Origin: Aldrovandia affinis
Taxonomy: Eukaryota; Chordata; Actinopteri; Notacanthiformes; Halosauridae
Direction of reading: 5' to 3'
Assembly (NCBI GenBank): GCA_029706075.1
Contig: JAINUG010000047.1
Coordinates: forward strand, 4,709,830 to 4,773,829
DNA: 64,000 nt
A model generated the notes under the pieces. It saw only the letters and a program-made list of their open reading frames with translations. It made no database searches and was not told the DNA's origin. Position numbers and translations under genes: made by a program. Of the stretch, positions 48,401 through 60,652 are shown piece after piece (position 1 is the stretch's first letter; every line of letters starts with the position of its first letter).

Positions 48401-51400
48401 ATGGCTAGACTTTGACTGCTGAATAAAAAGTACATCAAGTCTGGACTGGTCATGATTCCCCTCAATATACATGGACAAGGGTCACCTTGCAGTAATGGGC
48501 ACTCTGAGAAACTGTTGGAAATCAGTTGAAAACATCCAGAATTAATCTTACATGTGGTAAATTGTGATTTCTGGATGAAAAATGTTTTCCATAAAGATAT
48601 AAAATGGACATGCTTGCCATTTGGCTAGACACACAATGTTTAAAACCAAGACAGAAACATTTGGGGGGGGGACGTGATCAGTGTGAAATTCTGATAAATC
48701 ACTGCACAAATGACTGAATTTGAAAGACATGAGTGTTCCATTGAGATAGATCCACGGAAAGTTCATAAAATTGTATAGTATGCATATTTTACATATAAAA
48801 CGTGTGGCATACCTGTGACAAAAAGGTCTGGGTTCAGCTTGCTTGTGGTACCACACCGCACATAATCAGTGTGCACACTATAGGAGGTCAATTCAACTGA
48901 ATTTGGGATGTCCCACAGCCGGCACGTGTAGTCATCTGACCCTGACAATATCCTGAATCGATCTGAGGTGAAGTCGGTTAAAATGTACTGCCCTATGAAA
49001 TGAAAACACAAACATTCAATAAAGTGCCTACAGTACATTAATGCATTACTCAAGGGAACATAAGTAGCTAAGAGTCAAAAACGGTTTTAAATGAGAAGTT
49101 TTGATCAAAAGTCGAAAAAGACAGGAAATTCAAACGAGCATCAAAACCATTTCACATATGCACCAACCAGGTTTTCCTGCACACAGCTTTGACACCTGCT
49201 AAAGTACTGTAGCTATGTTGGTCTACTGTACTTCAAACATGTCCGCTACTCACCACTGGGCACAGCCAGGTTGCTTAGGATACAAGCCTTCTCTCAAACA
49301 GCCTAATATATAGTCTTAGAGTAGGTTCTTTCTTTGTGTATATTTGGTCATGTAAAGGTGATTACAGGGCTTTTAACCCAACTAGGACATTATTCTATTC
49401 CATGACTATAGCCTACACAATTTTTGAAGTTAATTTTAAGTAAGCTACACATCCAATCTTACCAGACCACCAAACTTCAACTGAGCTTTTTGTCTTGCTG
49501 CAATTTATGTGGTAGGCATATCTTCAGTTTTTTCATTTTAGAATTCAAGAGTACCACTTTTTTTGCAAACATGATCCTGTGATCAAAGTACCCGTTCAAA
49601 ATTATACAGATCAATGGACTGGTCACCTCTGTGTCAAACAATCATGATTATGTAGACGTACTGTAAATGTGTTTATTTACTTGGAATGCTATATTATAAT
49701 CCAAGCGGATATATAGCCAATATACAGTGCCTTGCAAAAGTACTTATACCCTTGGAAAGTGTTCAAATGTTGCTGGATTACAAATGATACGTTAACATTT
49801 TTTCCATTGAATCTCTTTTATTCAAAACTCACATGCTCAAACTGAAGTACTTCGCTGTCAGCAAATATTTTAAATAACAAAAAATGGAAATATGCTGGTT
49901 GCGCAAGTATTCAGACCACTCGCATTAATATTTGGTGAGGCACCTTTCGATGCAATAACAGCTGTAATTATTTTTGGCTAAGTTTCTACCAACTTTGCAC
50001 ACTGATTGGAGGGGATTTTCACCCATTCTTCAGAGCAGAATTGCTCCAGCTCGCTCAAGTTGCTTGGACATTGCTTATGGACAGCAATTTACAAGTTGTG
50101 CCACAGATTCTCAATGGGGTAAAGGTCAGGACCTTGACTGGGCCACTCAAGGACATTCACTTTTTTATTCTTGAGCCACTCCAATGTAGCTTTGGCCGTG
50201 TGATTTGGATCATTGTCATGCTGAAAGGTGAATTTTTGCCCCAGCTTGTTTTTTGGGAGACTGAAAGAGGTTCTTGCAGTATCCGCCTGTACTTTGCTCT
50301 GTCCATTGTTCCTTCTATTCCTTCTAAGTTTCCCAGTCCCTGCTTTGGTCTTAATTTTTTTGGCGTTTACTAAAAATTCACTACCCGACCAATGATCCTC
50401 ACAAAGACAGGCGTTTTTAATCCTGAAGTAATGACAGACACTCTTACGGCCTCTTGTAAAGGCCAAACACTAACACACTATAGGAGACTACAACTCAGCT
50501 GTACCTGCCCAGTAAGCCATAACTCTGGTACATCTGTACCAGTAAGCTGTGATTCCAGTATCTACATTCTCTTGTAGTAGATACAAATAGGTTTTCCCCA
50601 ATACCCAAAATGTTCTGGGGAGCTCAGCTTTAACACATCATATCAAATAACCGCCCAGGTGGACTGAGACTCCTATCTATTGTTTTGTGATAGGAAACCT
50701 ACTTGGAGTGCCCGCGAAACAGCCTGAGCGCCACCCTGCCGCTGATGTCAAAAAGTCGCACGACTGAGTCCTCACTACCCGCCACCAGGAGCTTCCCATC
50801 AGATCGGTAGGTGCCACTGTAGGCGGTGTCTTTGAAACGTGTGAAGGTTTTCACAGGTTCCTGTGAATAGGGCCCGTATATGTGGATCTGAAAATAATGT
50901 ACTTATTAGTACAAGTTTCCTTGAGCACAAATGGTTTGAAATTATCTGCTTCTGTTTTACCTTTGGAAACACAACAGAAATATATATTTTTTCAAAGCTT
51001 TTATTAGCAGGCAGTATCCTGTGGTAGCGTCCTTTTTAAAGCCAGCTGTATACTGGAAGAGCAGACAAAAACATTACAGCCAACTATTTGTCACTATAGC
51101 TATAAATGTCTGATAATGCAAAATTCAAATAAAAAAATGCTGAAAAGCAAAAGTTCCATATCAGGAATAGCCTATTAATAACTATGAATGCAATTTGTAC
51201 AATTATGGGTGCCATACATTAGAAACATACCCTTGTTGATGCAGTGACAGCATAATTGTATGGGGAGAAAGGAGAGAAGTCTATTTTAGAAACTGCTCCG
51301 AATTCCTTGATCTGGATGGGAGTCTGCAAAACAATTAAAAAGGAAAAAGTGAATGAGTGACTCGGCCCCAAGTTCATTCTATGATGGCTTCAGCAAATAA

Positions 51401-52438
51401 ATATTCAGAATCTCTCTACAAGTCACATTTGCATGTCCCAAATGAAGGAGAAAACATATGCCCAGATGAATTAATTACATTTAATTATTCAGGAAAAAGC
51501 TTCTATTACATTTCAAGACTGAGCAGCCTCTTGCACAATTATTTAGGGGCTAAACAATTAATCAGTGCAGACATCAGTGCATGAAAATCCTTCCTTCACA
51601 ATAGTAAGCGGTTGATAATGGATGCAGTTAATAATTTGTGATAATACTGCAAGAAAAAAATTATGTAATATGCATGCTTTTGTGCATTTTCACAATTTTC
51701 ACCAAGTGCGTGCAACAAGATATTTCATACATTAAAAGTTGATCATGGGAGGGAGGTACTTGAAAAATAAGTTGAAATAATTATTCAAGGTGACAAAGAC
51801 AGAATCAAGCAATGTTGTAGTCATGCCCACATTTTGTGCTGTTTTGAGTATAGTATATTGAACTATATATCAGCTTAAGGGATGCATCCTATTGAAAGAC
51901 ATTTTAAAGAGAATATTATTTCAGCTAAAGCCAACATAATCCGTTTGCTAGGTGAAAGAACAAATCTGCCACTCTTGCCTTTAGGCTTGCTTTTGGGGGG
52001 GTCTAGGCCTGGGTCCCCCCTGTTAAGCGTTTTGTGACAATTCAATTGTGAAAAGCGCTATACAAATAAATTAGATCTGATTTGATTTGATTTGATATGC
52101 TCTTCGTCTAAAAGTTTCAGTGGGTCTACCTGAGCAAACTTGCTTTAAACTAAACATGTTAAAATGTTTTTTGTCTAAGGTACTGCAATTTATGTGTTGC
52201 ATGTCTTGAAATTGTATGCACACAGAAGAAATACCATATTGTTGACTTAAAAATTGACCAAGAAAACACATAAATCTCATATTACAGAGGCTTACCCAAA
52301 AACACTGGTCAATCTGTACTGGAAAAAATTAACAGTCCTTTCATATACCTTATAATTCTTCCAGTATAATGTGTCCTGCGTGACTTTCTCTCCAAGCTTG
52401 GGGCAAGTTTGAATCCGTGTGGGTTTAAATGAAGCCAT
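39159..52438 (-). CDS. UTP15: UTP15, small-subunit processome WD40 component (12 coding exons)
   Basis: UTP15 belongs to the UtpA (t-UTP) subcomplex that loads first on nascent pre-rRNA in the nucleolus. It is needed for 18S rRNA processing and for RNA polymerase I transcription. Coding exons: 52438-52349, 51323-51231, 50887-50703, 48992-48813, 48356-48231, 47750-47615, 47331-47247, 47061-46906, 46654-46553, 40240-40107, 39881-39823, 39484-39159. Each has GT/AG sites. The WD40 propeller spans about residues 30-300, with blades ending in LFD, RLWD, KVFD, KVWD and KVYN. The UTP15 C-terminal domain follows from about residue 350. Coding length is 1,672 nt; 1,671 (556 aa plus stop) results only if one extra base in the fourth coding exon is ignored. 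Human UTP15 is 518 aa; the excess is in a longer C-terminal tail. The assignment is firm. Confidence 0.95.
39823..39881 (-). CDS. UTP15: UTP15 coding exon 11
   Basis: A 59-bp exon reading [19 protein letters not shown] between CTTTCAG and GTGAGT, inside the C-terminal domain. The split codon with the previous exon gives Cys where human has Arg. Confidence 0.92.
40107..40240 (-). CDS. UTP15: UTP15 coding exon 10
   Basis: A 134-bp exon: [20 protein letters not shown], then [20 protein letters not shown], which is conserved C-terminal domain. The upstream intron of 6.3 kb is the largest in the gene and is filled with LINE sequence. Confidence 0.94.
40858..41812 (+). mobile_element. L2 LINE, 3' part, in UTP15 intron (antisense to gene)
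   Basis: Reads [13 protein letters not shown] and [12 protein letters not shown], then [38 protein letters not shown] and a 3' UTR ending in the L2 stem-loop, CTCTGGATAAGAGTGTCTGC (41765). Frameshifts occur around 40960 and 41430. It corresponds to the same part of the element as 60958-62320. Confidence 0.9.
42169..42331. repeat. Fold-back repeat with 39-bp arms
   Basis: 42169-42207 and 42293-42331 are reverse complements at 37 of 39 positions, around an 85-nt loop. The outer ends are GTGAAAGTG and CACTTTCAC. Probably a MITE; no clear target duplication was found. Confidence 0.8.
43071..43091. repeat. Poly(A) tract
   Basis: A run of about 19 A, possibly the tail of an unrecognised retroposed fragment. 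Confidence 0.7.
43500..46345 (+). mobile_element. L1-type LINE in UTP15 intron (antisense to gene)
   Basis: ORF1: a coiled-coil stretch (43656-43946) and an RRM-like part ([31 protein letters not shown], 43984-44240). ORF2 endonuclease: [15 protein letters not shown] (about 44550) and [12 protein letters not shown] (about 44770). The reverse transcriptase region (44900-45900) is heavily decayed or deleted, since little can be read there. The C-terminal cysteine/His region is visible at 45938-46159 ([30 protein letters not shown]). It ends in an A-rich tail with AATAAA-like motifs (46319-46340). Confidence 0.85.
46553..46654 (-). CDS. UTP15: UTP15 coding exon 9
   Basis: A 102-bp exon: [20 protein letters not shown], then [14 protein letters not shown]. 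It starts the C-terminal domain. Acceptor TTTTAG, donor GTAAAT. Confidence 0.93.
46906..47061 (-). CDS. UTP15: UTP15 coding exon 8
   Basis: A 156-bp exon: [20 protein letters not shown] forms the last propeller strand, then a Lys/Arg-rich linker ([11 protein letters not shown]) and [11 protein letters not shown]. The basic patch could be a nuclear or nucleolar targeting signal or an RNA contact. Confidence 0.94.
47247..47331 (-). CDS. UTP15: UTP15 coding exon 7
   Basis: An 85-bp exon: [30 protein letters not shown] repeat strand; donor GTAAGT. Confidence 0.93.
47615..47750 (-). CDS. UTP15: UTP15 coding exon 6
   Basis: A 136-bp exon: [40 protein letters not shown]. Contains a classical WD ending (KVWD) and the start of the next blade. 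Confidence 0.95.
47985..48085 (-). repeat. Possible tRNA-headed SINE fragment in UTP15 intron
   Basis: Minus-strand AGTTAGGGAACTAGCTTTGT resembles a SINE head, and a B-box-like GTTCAAATAC follows. It is shorter and more diverged than the other SINE copies. Confidence 0.4.
48231..48356 (-). CDS. UTP15: UTP15 coding exon 5
   Basis: A 126-bp exon: [20 protein letters not shown], then [22 protein letters not shown] repeat with KVFD. Confidence 0.95.
48813..48992 (-). CDS. UTP15: UTP15 coding exon 4, contains a +1 frameshift
   Basis: Acceptor TTTCATAG at 48993, donor GTATGCC. Reads [55 protein letters not shown]. The upstream exon ends HSK with two bases of the Lys codon. Joining gives AVH and then seven bases before the conserved DFTSD, where six are needed. 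The extra base lies in or next to AAAA at 48980-48983. All exons before and after agree in frame otherwise, so this is either a sequencing or assembly error or an allele-specific loss of function. Confidence 0.92.
49723..50400 (-). mobile_element. Tc1-like transposon fragment in UTP15 intron
   Basis: The left terminus is TA plus CAGTGCCTTGCAAAAGTACT (from 49725). The minus strand reads [40 protein letters not shown] and [11 protein letters not shown] (50245-50089), with the second Asp and the third acidic residue present. The 5' coding part and right terminus are missing. Confidence 0.88.
50703..50887 (-). CDS. UTP15: UTP15 coding exon 3
   Basis: A 185-bp exon: [52 protein letters not shown] repeat ending LFD, then the GH of the next blade. 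Donor GTAGGT. The frame was checked codon by codon: 61 codons plus two bases. Confidence 0.95.
51231..51323 (-). CDS. UTP15: UTP15 coding exon 2
   Basis: A 93-bp exon of 31 whole codons: [31 protein letters not shown]. First propeller strands. Acceptor TTTTGCAG, donor GTATGT. Confidence 0.95.
51590..52009. other. UTP15 intron, no other feature
   Basis: AT-rich intronic DNA. Confidence 0.6.
52010..52097 (+). repeat. LINE 3' tail with (TTTGA)n
   Basis: GTGAAAAGCGCTATACAAAT followed by TTTGATTTGATTTGAT: the 3' end of a fish LINE, 5'-truncated to under 100 bp. Confidence 0.75.
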
Positions 52439-52475
52439 CCCAAACAATCTTTCAGCCCAACTTTGTTGTGCCCAC
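52349..52475 (-). CDS. UTP15: UTP15 exon with start codon (coding exon 1)
   Basis: Acceptor CTTCCTTTCAG at 52476, 37 nt of leader, then ATG at 52438-52436 and [30 protein letters not shown] to the donor GTATATG. It matches the conserved UTP15 N-terminus. An in-frame TGA (52455-52453) lies upstream in the leader, so this ATG is the best start. Confidence 0.94.
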
Positions 52476-52526
52476 CTGAAAGGAAGACAGCATAAGGATT
52501 TAGCCAGACATGTTCTGCCTCTCTCA

Positions 52527-52527
<1 letters not shown>

Positions 52528-52579
<52 letters not shown>
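52528..52579. repeat. (AC)n microsatellite
   Basis: About 23 CA units in UTP15 intron 1, preceded by CTCTCACTCTCTCAC. Confidence 0.97.
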
Positions 52580-52580
<1 letters not shown>

Positions 52581-52589
52581 GCAGTTCAT

Positions 52590-52745
52590 TTTACATTCAC
52601 ATGTTAAGCATTTAGCAGACGCTCTTATCCAGAGCGACTTACAACATGTGCATTAATACATAGTAGGAACAATCATAGTTCGCGCAAGAGATCAGTGCAG
52701 TAATACAGCGATAGTCATCGTTCTAAAACTGTAGCCTACTTAATA
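52590..52745 (-). repeat. L2 LINE 3' end fragment
   Basis: Plus-strand GCATTTAGCAGACGCTCTTA and GAGCGACTTACAACATGTGC, then a stretch matching 61010-61080 (GCAAGAGATCAGTGCAGTAA). Confidence 0.85.
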
Positions 52746-53355
52746 AAACAGAAAATATTAATACAATTCAAAATATTGAATTCGTTAGGATTATCTGAAG
52801 ACTGCTTAGCTGGCTATGGAGTTCTTTAGTTGTACATGCAAAATAAAAATAGGCAGGTTAGCAAAGACTTTCTATTTCATTTATCAAGGATCGTATACAA
52901 ACACATAATCTCCACAGCCATCCAGCAAGCTAATATTGCTAAATAGGGTTACTTGTACTAACGTTAGCTAGCTAGCAGACTCGCCTTCAAAATGTGATCC
53001 TATTAGCCTGCTCATACATCTTGTCGTTGTGTTGTGTCCTCGCTAGCTAACGTTAGTTAATCAACATGTGGTGTAGACACTGAGGAAAGCAATAATTATC
53101 CCTATAATTCGTAAGAATAATGCAAGTTCACTTAACTACCTAGTTCTAATGTTCATAGTACAAAACTGATATCATAATCAACATTATTAAAGGTCAATTT
53201 TTTTAAATTGTTTATCATGGCTCTCATTTCTGCTTAACTAGCTAACGTTAGCTATGTTAGCCAAAATTCCAACGTGTTCAAATAGCTAACTTTAGCACTC
53301 GTTAGCTAACCGGCGAACTTGCTTTTGCCGAAGTTTCCTTGTAATCATTACTTAC

Positions 53356-53510
53356 TTTTGCCAATGTTGATCTCCAAATCGATACGTTATTACTCTTAAG
53401 ATATTCTAAGATATTATTACTAAATTATAATACAACTGAAAAATCAACTCAAAAAGTTGTCAATGGAGGCAGCCATGTTTTATCGGTCACCGCTTCCGCC
53501 TTCAATTAGC
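53356..53510 (-). promoter_or_regulatory. UTP15: UTP15 untranslated first exon and core promoter
   Basis: The exon end is defined by a consensus donor (GTAAGT at 53355-53350). On the minus strand the start region holds an ETS-type site, CGGAAGC (53498-53492), and a YY1-like site, AACATGGCTGCC (53479-53468), with no TATA box. This combination is common at housekeeping and ribosome-biogenesis promoters. The ATG inside the YY1-like site (53476) opens a 10-codon upstream frame, MAASIDNFLS. The transcription start near 53500 is inferred. Confidence 0.6.
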
Positions 53511-53543
53511 TTTATTGTCCACAACACACGCGGACACATTTTC

Positions 53544-53556
53544 AATAAACTTTATT
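53544..53556 (-). terminator. Palindromic poly(A) signal between BTF3 and UTP15
   Basis: AATAAACTTTATT reads as a poly(A) signal on both strands. On the minus strand it is followed within 40 nt by a GU-rich element (GTGTCCGCGTGTGTTGTGG), a canonical cleavage-site layout. It could end a long form of the BTF3 transcript about 50 bp before the UTP15 start region. Confidence 0.45.
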
Positions 53557-54652
53557 CGTTAGGTGTTTGTACAGAAACAACAAGACAGACAGATATCGTC
53601 ATAGATTAATGTTAATGAATTAAACTGTCATTTTGGTTGAGTGAACACGTTTGTACTTGAGCTCAGTTCATTCTTATGAGACACATTTAGTCTTATAAAC
53701 TACAATCCATTCGACACATTCAACAAATCCCTGAGATTTCCATTTCAATACGTGTAGTTTGCACAGCCTTATTAGTCTTATGGATGCTTTTTGTGGGACT
53801 GGATATGCTACAATCACTAATTGGTTTGTTACATATCACATGACCTAATTCTCCATGTTCAGCTTTTCTGGTTTTGTTCTGTAGTGCTTATCACAAACTA
53901 ATATTTATGAATGGGCTATAGGCCTATAGCATTTAACATACCTTATGTGCTATGTCAAGGACGTCACAGCGTTCACTGCCACGCCATTCTTAGAACTCAG
54001 GAATGTGTTATATGTGTTCACTTATTTGGTTAAGAAGTGTTAGGTACCATATTGTAGTTGCTGTTACATTTGCAAGAAATCAGTCAAGATCAGTTTAATA
54101 AAAATGGCACTAATGCAGTAGTAACCAAAGCATTGGTAAGTTTGGAGGAGGCATGGCAGTGATGGGCCACAAGAATGTCCCTATCGTAGCGGATACTGTA
54201 TTATGCTACAGATTACAGATGCCTGCTACAATTTGGGTACTTTATGCTGGCCTCAATTGTCTCATTTAAGGGCTTTAGGGTGTTTCACAAATACAACCTT
54301 CAAAAGTATTTGTTCTCCAATTCAGCAATATCACTTGTGTGATGCCAAACAATACAACGATTAGCAATCTACTGAAACTGGGAAAGGTTATGGGCAGATT
54401 AGACATGCCCTAATGTGCTGTGGAACTTCAGCAGTTGAAAACATGGAAATAAATTACAATCCAGACAATTTGCAATAAGTTACAAGTTGCAATACTTGTA
54501 ACACCTGCTCAGAGAAAATTATTAATGTTTTTCTCCTCAAAAAGATATTGGTCACAAGCCTAATAACTATTTTAAATCAAATCCAATCAAAAAAATACAT
54601 CTGCATTAACATCTCTTCTATACCATTTTATGAGATTGGCAAACATGTTTAT

Positions 54653-54664
54653 TGGGGGGGGGGG
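54653..54664. repeat. Poly(G) tract
   Basis: Twelve consecutive G on the plus strand (C on the BTF3 sense strand). Confidence 0.9.
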
Positions 54665-54974
54665 GCTTTCACCTTTTAAAAATTGAGCTTTACCAGCGGT
54701 GGGCTTTGCTTTAGCATCACAAAAACACTCATACATAGATAAATAAATACAATTGTGTTCATAAAAACAGCTTTTCACATTGTAATGTATAGAAGTCTGC
54801 ATCTCATAAATGTGCTCTAGGATAGATTATATCAGCATTGCAAAACTACACTGTACTCATATTTAGTTGCATAAATGGCATTAACTTGGATAAATGCTAC
54901 ATTCTAACCACACTCAAGCAGATGTCATAAGGGAAAGCCAAAAAATATGAATCTGAAAACATCTTTTAATAAAC

Positions 54975-55208
54975 ATTTCATTCAATTTTATTTTATTCCA
55001 GATGTGTTTTTAACCTGGATGCACATACACTGGATTCTGTAACGCAGGATAAGCAGCAAAGATGAAGAACCTCAAACATTTGAAGAGTGTACGATGTATC
55101 AGTTTCTCAAACCCAATAGACATGTGAATACCAAAATACATTACAAAGAAATAAAACAGTAGCTCCACACTGCCCAGTCAAGTTGGGAATCTGATTTGGG
55201 GGAGTTCT
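54975..55208 (-). other. BTF3: BTF3 3' UTR, short form
   Basis: Two overlapping AATAAA hexamers on the minus strand at 54997-54992 and 54992-54987, about 215 nt after the stop codon, would give a short 3' UTR. The region from here to 53560 has no recognisable repeat and could be an extended 3' UTR. Confidence 0.5.
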
Positions 55209-57948
<2,740 letters not shown>

Positions 57949-58929
57949 TCAAATTTGATTTTAGCTAGCCAACTACCTTAACCATGTTAGGCGTGTAAGT
58001 TAACACGCACTGTCTGTAACTATTTCTGAAACGCATAGCAGCTGCAGAGTTCCTGTCGCACAATGAGTCAGATGACAGCATACCACCCAAAACTAGCTAG
58101 GGCTATCCAACTTTGATGCATACATGAACAAATTGTTACCTTGTTAGTTTGCGTTACATAGTCAACAGCAAGTTACACCTACACTCGCTCTTATTAAGTT
58201 GGGCAAGAAACGTTACAGTATACGGAAACGATGCTATTGTACAGGAGGCTTCTTCTTACCGATTGTTGAGTGCTGTATGGCAAAGTTAAGCCAGCCAAAG
58301 CTAGCTAACGTTAAACAGTTTTCATCACTCATTTTCTTCATTGTTGGATACAACCATGATGGTGTGCTCTCTTTCTGCTGCTTACTCGACAAATCAATAG
58401 CTAGCCACGTTAATTTAACATGAACATTAATTTACTTCAAAGTTTAGCCACCTAGCTGCTAGCTCATACATACGGTTGGTGAGAAATCGAATCTTGGGTT
58501 GTCAAACAGTCACTATCGATAGTCGAACCGTTGGCCACCACCAAGCTAACTAACAAAACATCACAAACAGAAGTCATCAGACAAGCTTAAAATGTATGGA
58601 ACGTTAGAAAAAAGCGTAAAGCACACTTCGCTACAGCCGGAACATCAAGCTAGCCTCAACTCTAGCCGCATTGAGAATGTATCTAGCTAGCACTAACCAC
58701 TTGTCTAAAAGGCACAAACTTACTTAGCTAACTGGCTCATTTGGCTCAGGGCCTGTCACGAAGATAAGGCGACCAGGCCCATTTATTCAAAACAGGATTG
58801 CTTTCTTTTTTGCCTTTAATTCTGTCATTCTTAATTTGCCAGTCTCGTAGGTTACCATATTATTTACCTTGTGTCGTCCGAGTTGGATGTGACTGTGAAC
58901 TAAATTAAAGATTTTATGGCTCCGCACTG

Positions 58930-59030
58930 ACCTGTGCACTTGGACGGTACACACGCGGGGAGAAAGATGGAAAGCAAAGGAAGGAAAGGAAGTGACGCAA
59001 GAATACTAAACGAAAATACGCGCCGGCCAG
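58930..59030 (-). promoter_or_regulatory. BTF3: BTF3 untranslated first exon and promoter
   Basis: The first exon ends at 58932 with donor GTCAGT. Upstream on the minus strand lies a pyrimidine tract, TTCCTTTCCTTCCTTTG (about 58992-58976), then CpG-bearing GGCGCGTATTTTCG (59025-59012), with no clear TATA box. The tract would make this a 5'TOP-type leader if transcription starts there, as is known for translation-machinery genes. The start site is inferred. Confidence 0.5.
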
Positions 59031-59705
59031 GAGTGGGCATTCACAAAAAAAATAGCTTACCTTAACTTATTGCAGAGGTTCGCAAACTCCATCCTGAACT
59101 GTTGTGTATGCTGGTTTTTGTTAAAGCCAACCTCAACCTTGATTTCAACAACCTTGATCAATTACGGTTGTTGAAATCACGTGTAAGTTATAGGCTACAA
59201 TATTTCCTTCAACTTATTGTAACACAATGCAGGCATGTCTTACCATTTGCTCTGTCATTGAACTATTCATTTTCCACAAATTACTTAGTTTCACCCACTG
59301 ATTTCACCTGCCAGTCTGTAATTGAATAATAATAATAAAAATGTAACCTCTCTCAAGGAATCCTATCCCATATAGCACATTACAGAAAACAAAAGCATTA
59401 GTTTATCTGACTAATTAAAAGTCCTGGGATGTGAATATGGGCCAATTATTGTTCACGGTATGTAGCCTATAGCTTATTTTCTATTTTTTTACAAATAATT
59501 TGTTTCTGATTTTCCCAGTTTTTCTCCCCAATTAGGAAGCCAATTATACCCTCTATTTATTTTTAATTAACCCTTACCCCACGAACTCGCTGCCTGTCTT
59601 TACGAGGCAAGCTACTCTCCGAGGCAAGCTACTCTCCGAGGCCAGCGGTGATCTGCCTCCTTCGAGACCCTTACGTGCTCCCCGTGAAAGTTCCGAAGAT
59701 AGTTC
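59031..59705. other. Intergenic sequence with a short tandem duplication
   Basis: GAGGCAAGCTACTCTCC occurs twice in tandem at 59604-59637. Otherwise no feature. Confidence 0.5.
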
Positions 59706-60200
59706 TGTCACGAATCAACCGGCAAACGGGCATTTCCTCCAAGCCCCAATCAGGAGAAGCGTGAGGAATGCGAAGAATCTAGGACTAGGTCATTACTGAC
59801 AGCTGGGAACAATTAACCAGAGGACATTTAAACCAGTTGATTCTCTTTGTTAGTCGCTTGGACATTATTCTAGCTGTGTTTATGCGTACCTACTGTTGCC
59901 TAGTGTCTATTGCGCTTCGAAGGTATTATTTGTTCGTGTTCTCGTTTGTTTATTAGTATTCCAGTGTTTAGTTTATTCCGTGTTTTTTGTAATACGTTTT
60001 GGATTTTCCGTTTTACTAGTTTTGTTTGTTTCTACTCGTTGTTTATTTTGTTTTGGTTATTAGTATTGTTACGTGTCTTATTCAGACACCGTTTTGTTTT
60101 CGTTCCTGCCAAGCGTTTAAGTTATTAAAATCTTAAACGCGTCACTGCATTCTGGGTCTCTCTCGCCTGCAGTTGGTTCCGCATCTACATTATCGTGACA
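59706..60200 (+). mobile_element. Solo LTR with 5-bp target duplication
   Basis: Begins TGTCACGA and ends TCGTGACA (exact inverse), flanked by AGTTC at 59701-59705 and 60201-60205. The 495 bp contain a T-rich stretch and an ATTAAA-type poly(A) signal (60125-60130) followed by GGGTCTCTCTCGCC. No internal domain is left, so it arose by recombination between two LTRs. The orientation is set by the poly(A) signal. Gypsy-like is likely, but no coding sequence is left to prove it. Confidence 0.88.
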
Positions 60201-60514
60201 AGTTCTTTACAAAAATAGACTAATTAGCAGGGCTTTCTGAATACAAAGCATAAAAGGTATAGGAAATCAAATGTCAAAACTCAAGCAAGTTCAATAGAAG
60301 AAACATGTGCTTGGCCTTTCAGGCATGTGATACATATTAGTCATATTAAGATCTTACCAGAAATGTATTTAATGATGTGAATGGGATTTATCAAAGCAGA
60401 ACTGAGTGGAAAACAAAGGACTAAAATAATAATACCAATAATGCCAGTGAACAAAAATAAGTAAGATACAATACAAAAATAATACAATTGATAGATATAA
60501 ATGGTAATATACAA

Positions 60515-60595
60515 TCAATAATAATAATAATAATAATAGCTTTATTTGTATAGCACCTTTCATACAAACAGTAGCTCAAAGTGCTTTACAGGGAA
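60515..60595 (-). repeat. LINE 3' tail with (TAA)n
   Basis: Plus-strand (TAA)n at 60515-60540, then TTTATTTGTATAGCACCTTT and CAAAGTGCTTTACAGG: the inverse of a LINE 3' end of the GCTATACAAATAAA type. Confidence 0.75.
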
Positions 60596-60605
60596 AGTAA
60601 GGCAT

Positions 60606-60652
60606 AAAAATATATATACATATATATACACATATATACACAATATATAATG
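60606..60652. repeat. AT/AC-rich simple repeat
   Basis: Irregular TATATATACA units. Confidence 0.8.

Noticed and set aside
52309-52575. 88-codon frame starting in the AC repeat
   Set aside because: It overlaps the UTP15 start exon in a different frame; the real frame is defined by ATG at 52438 and splice sites.
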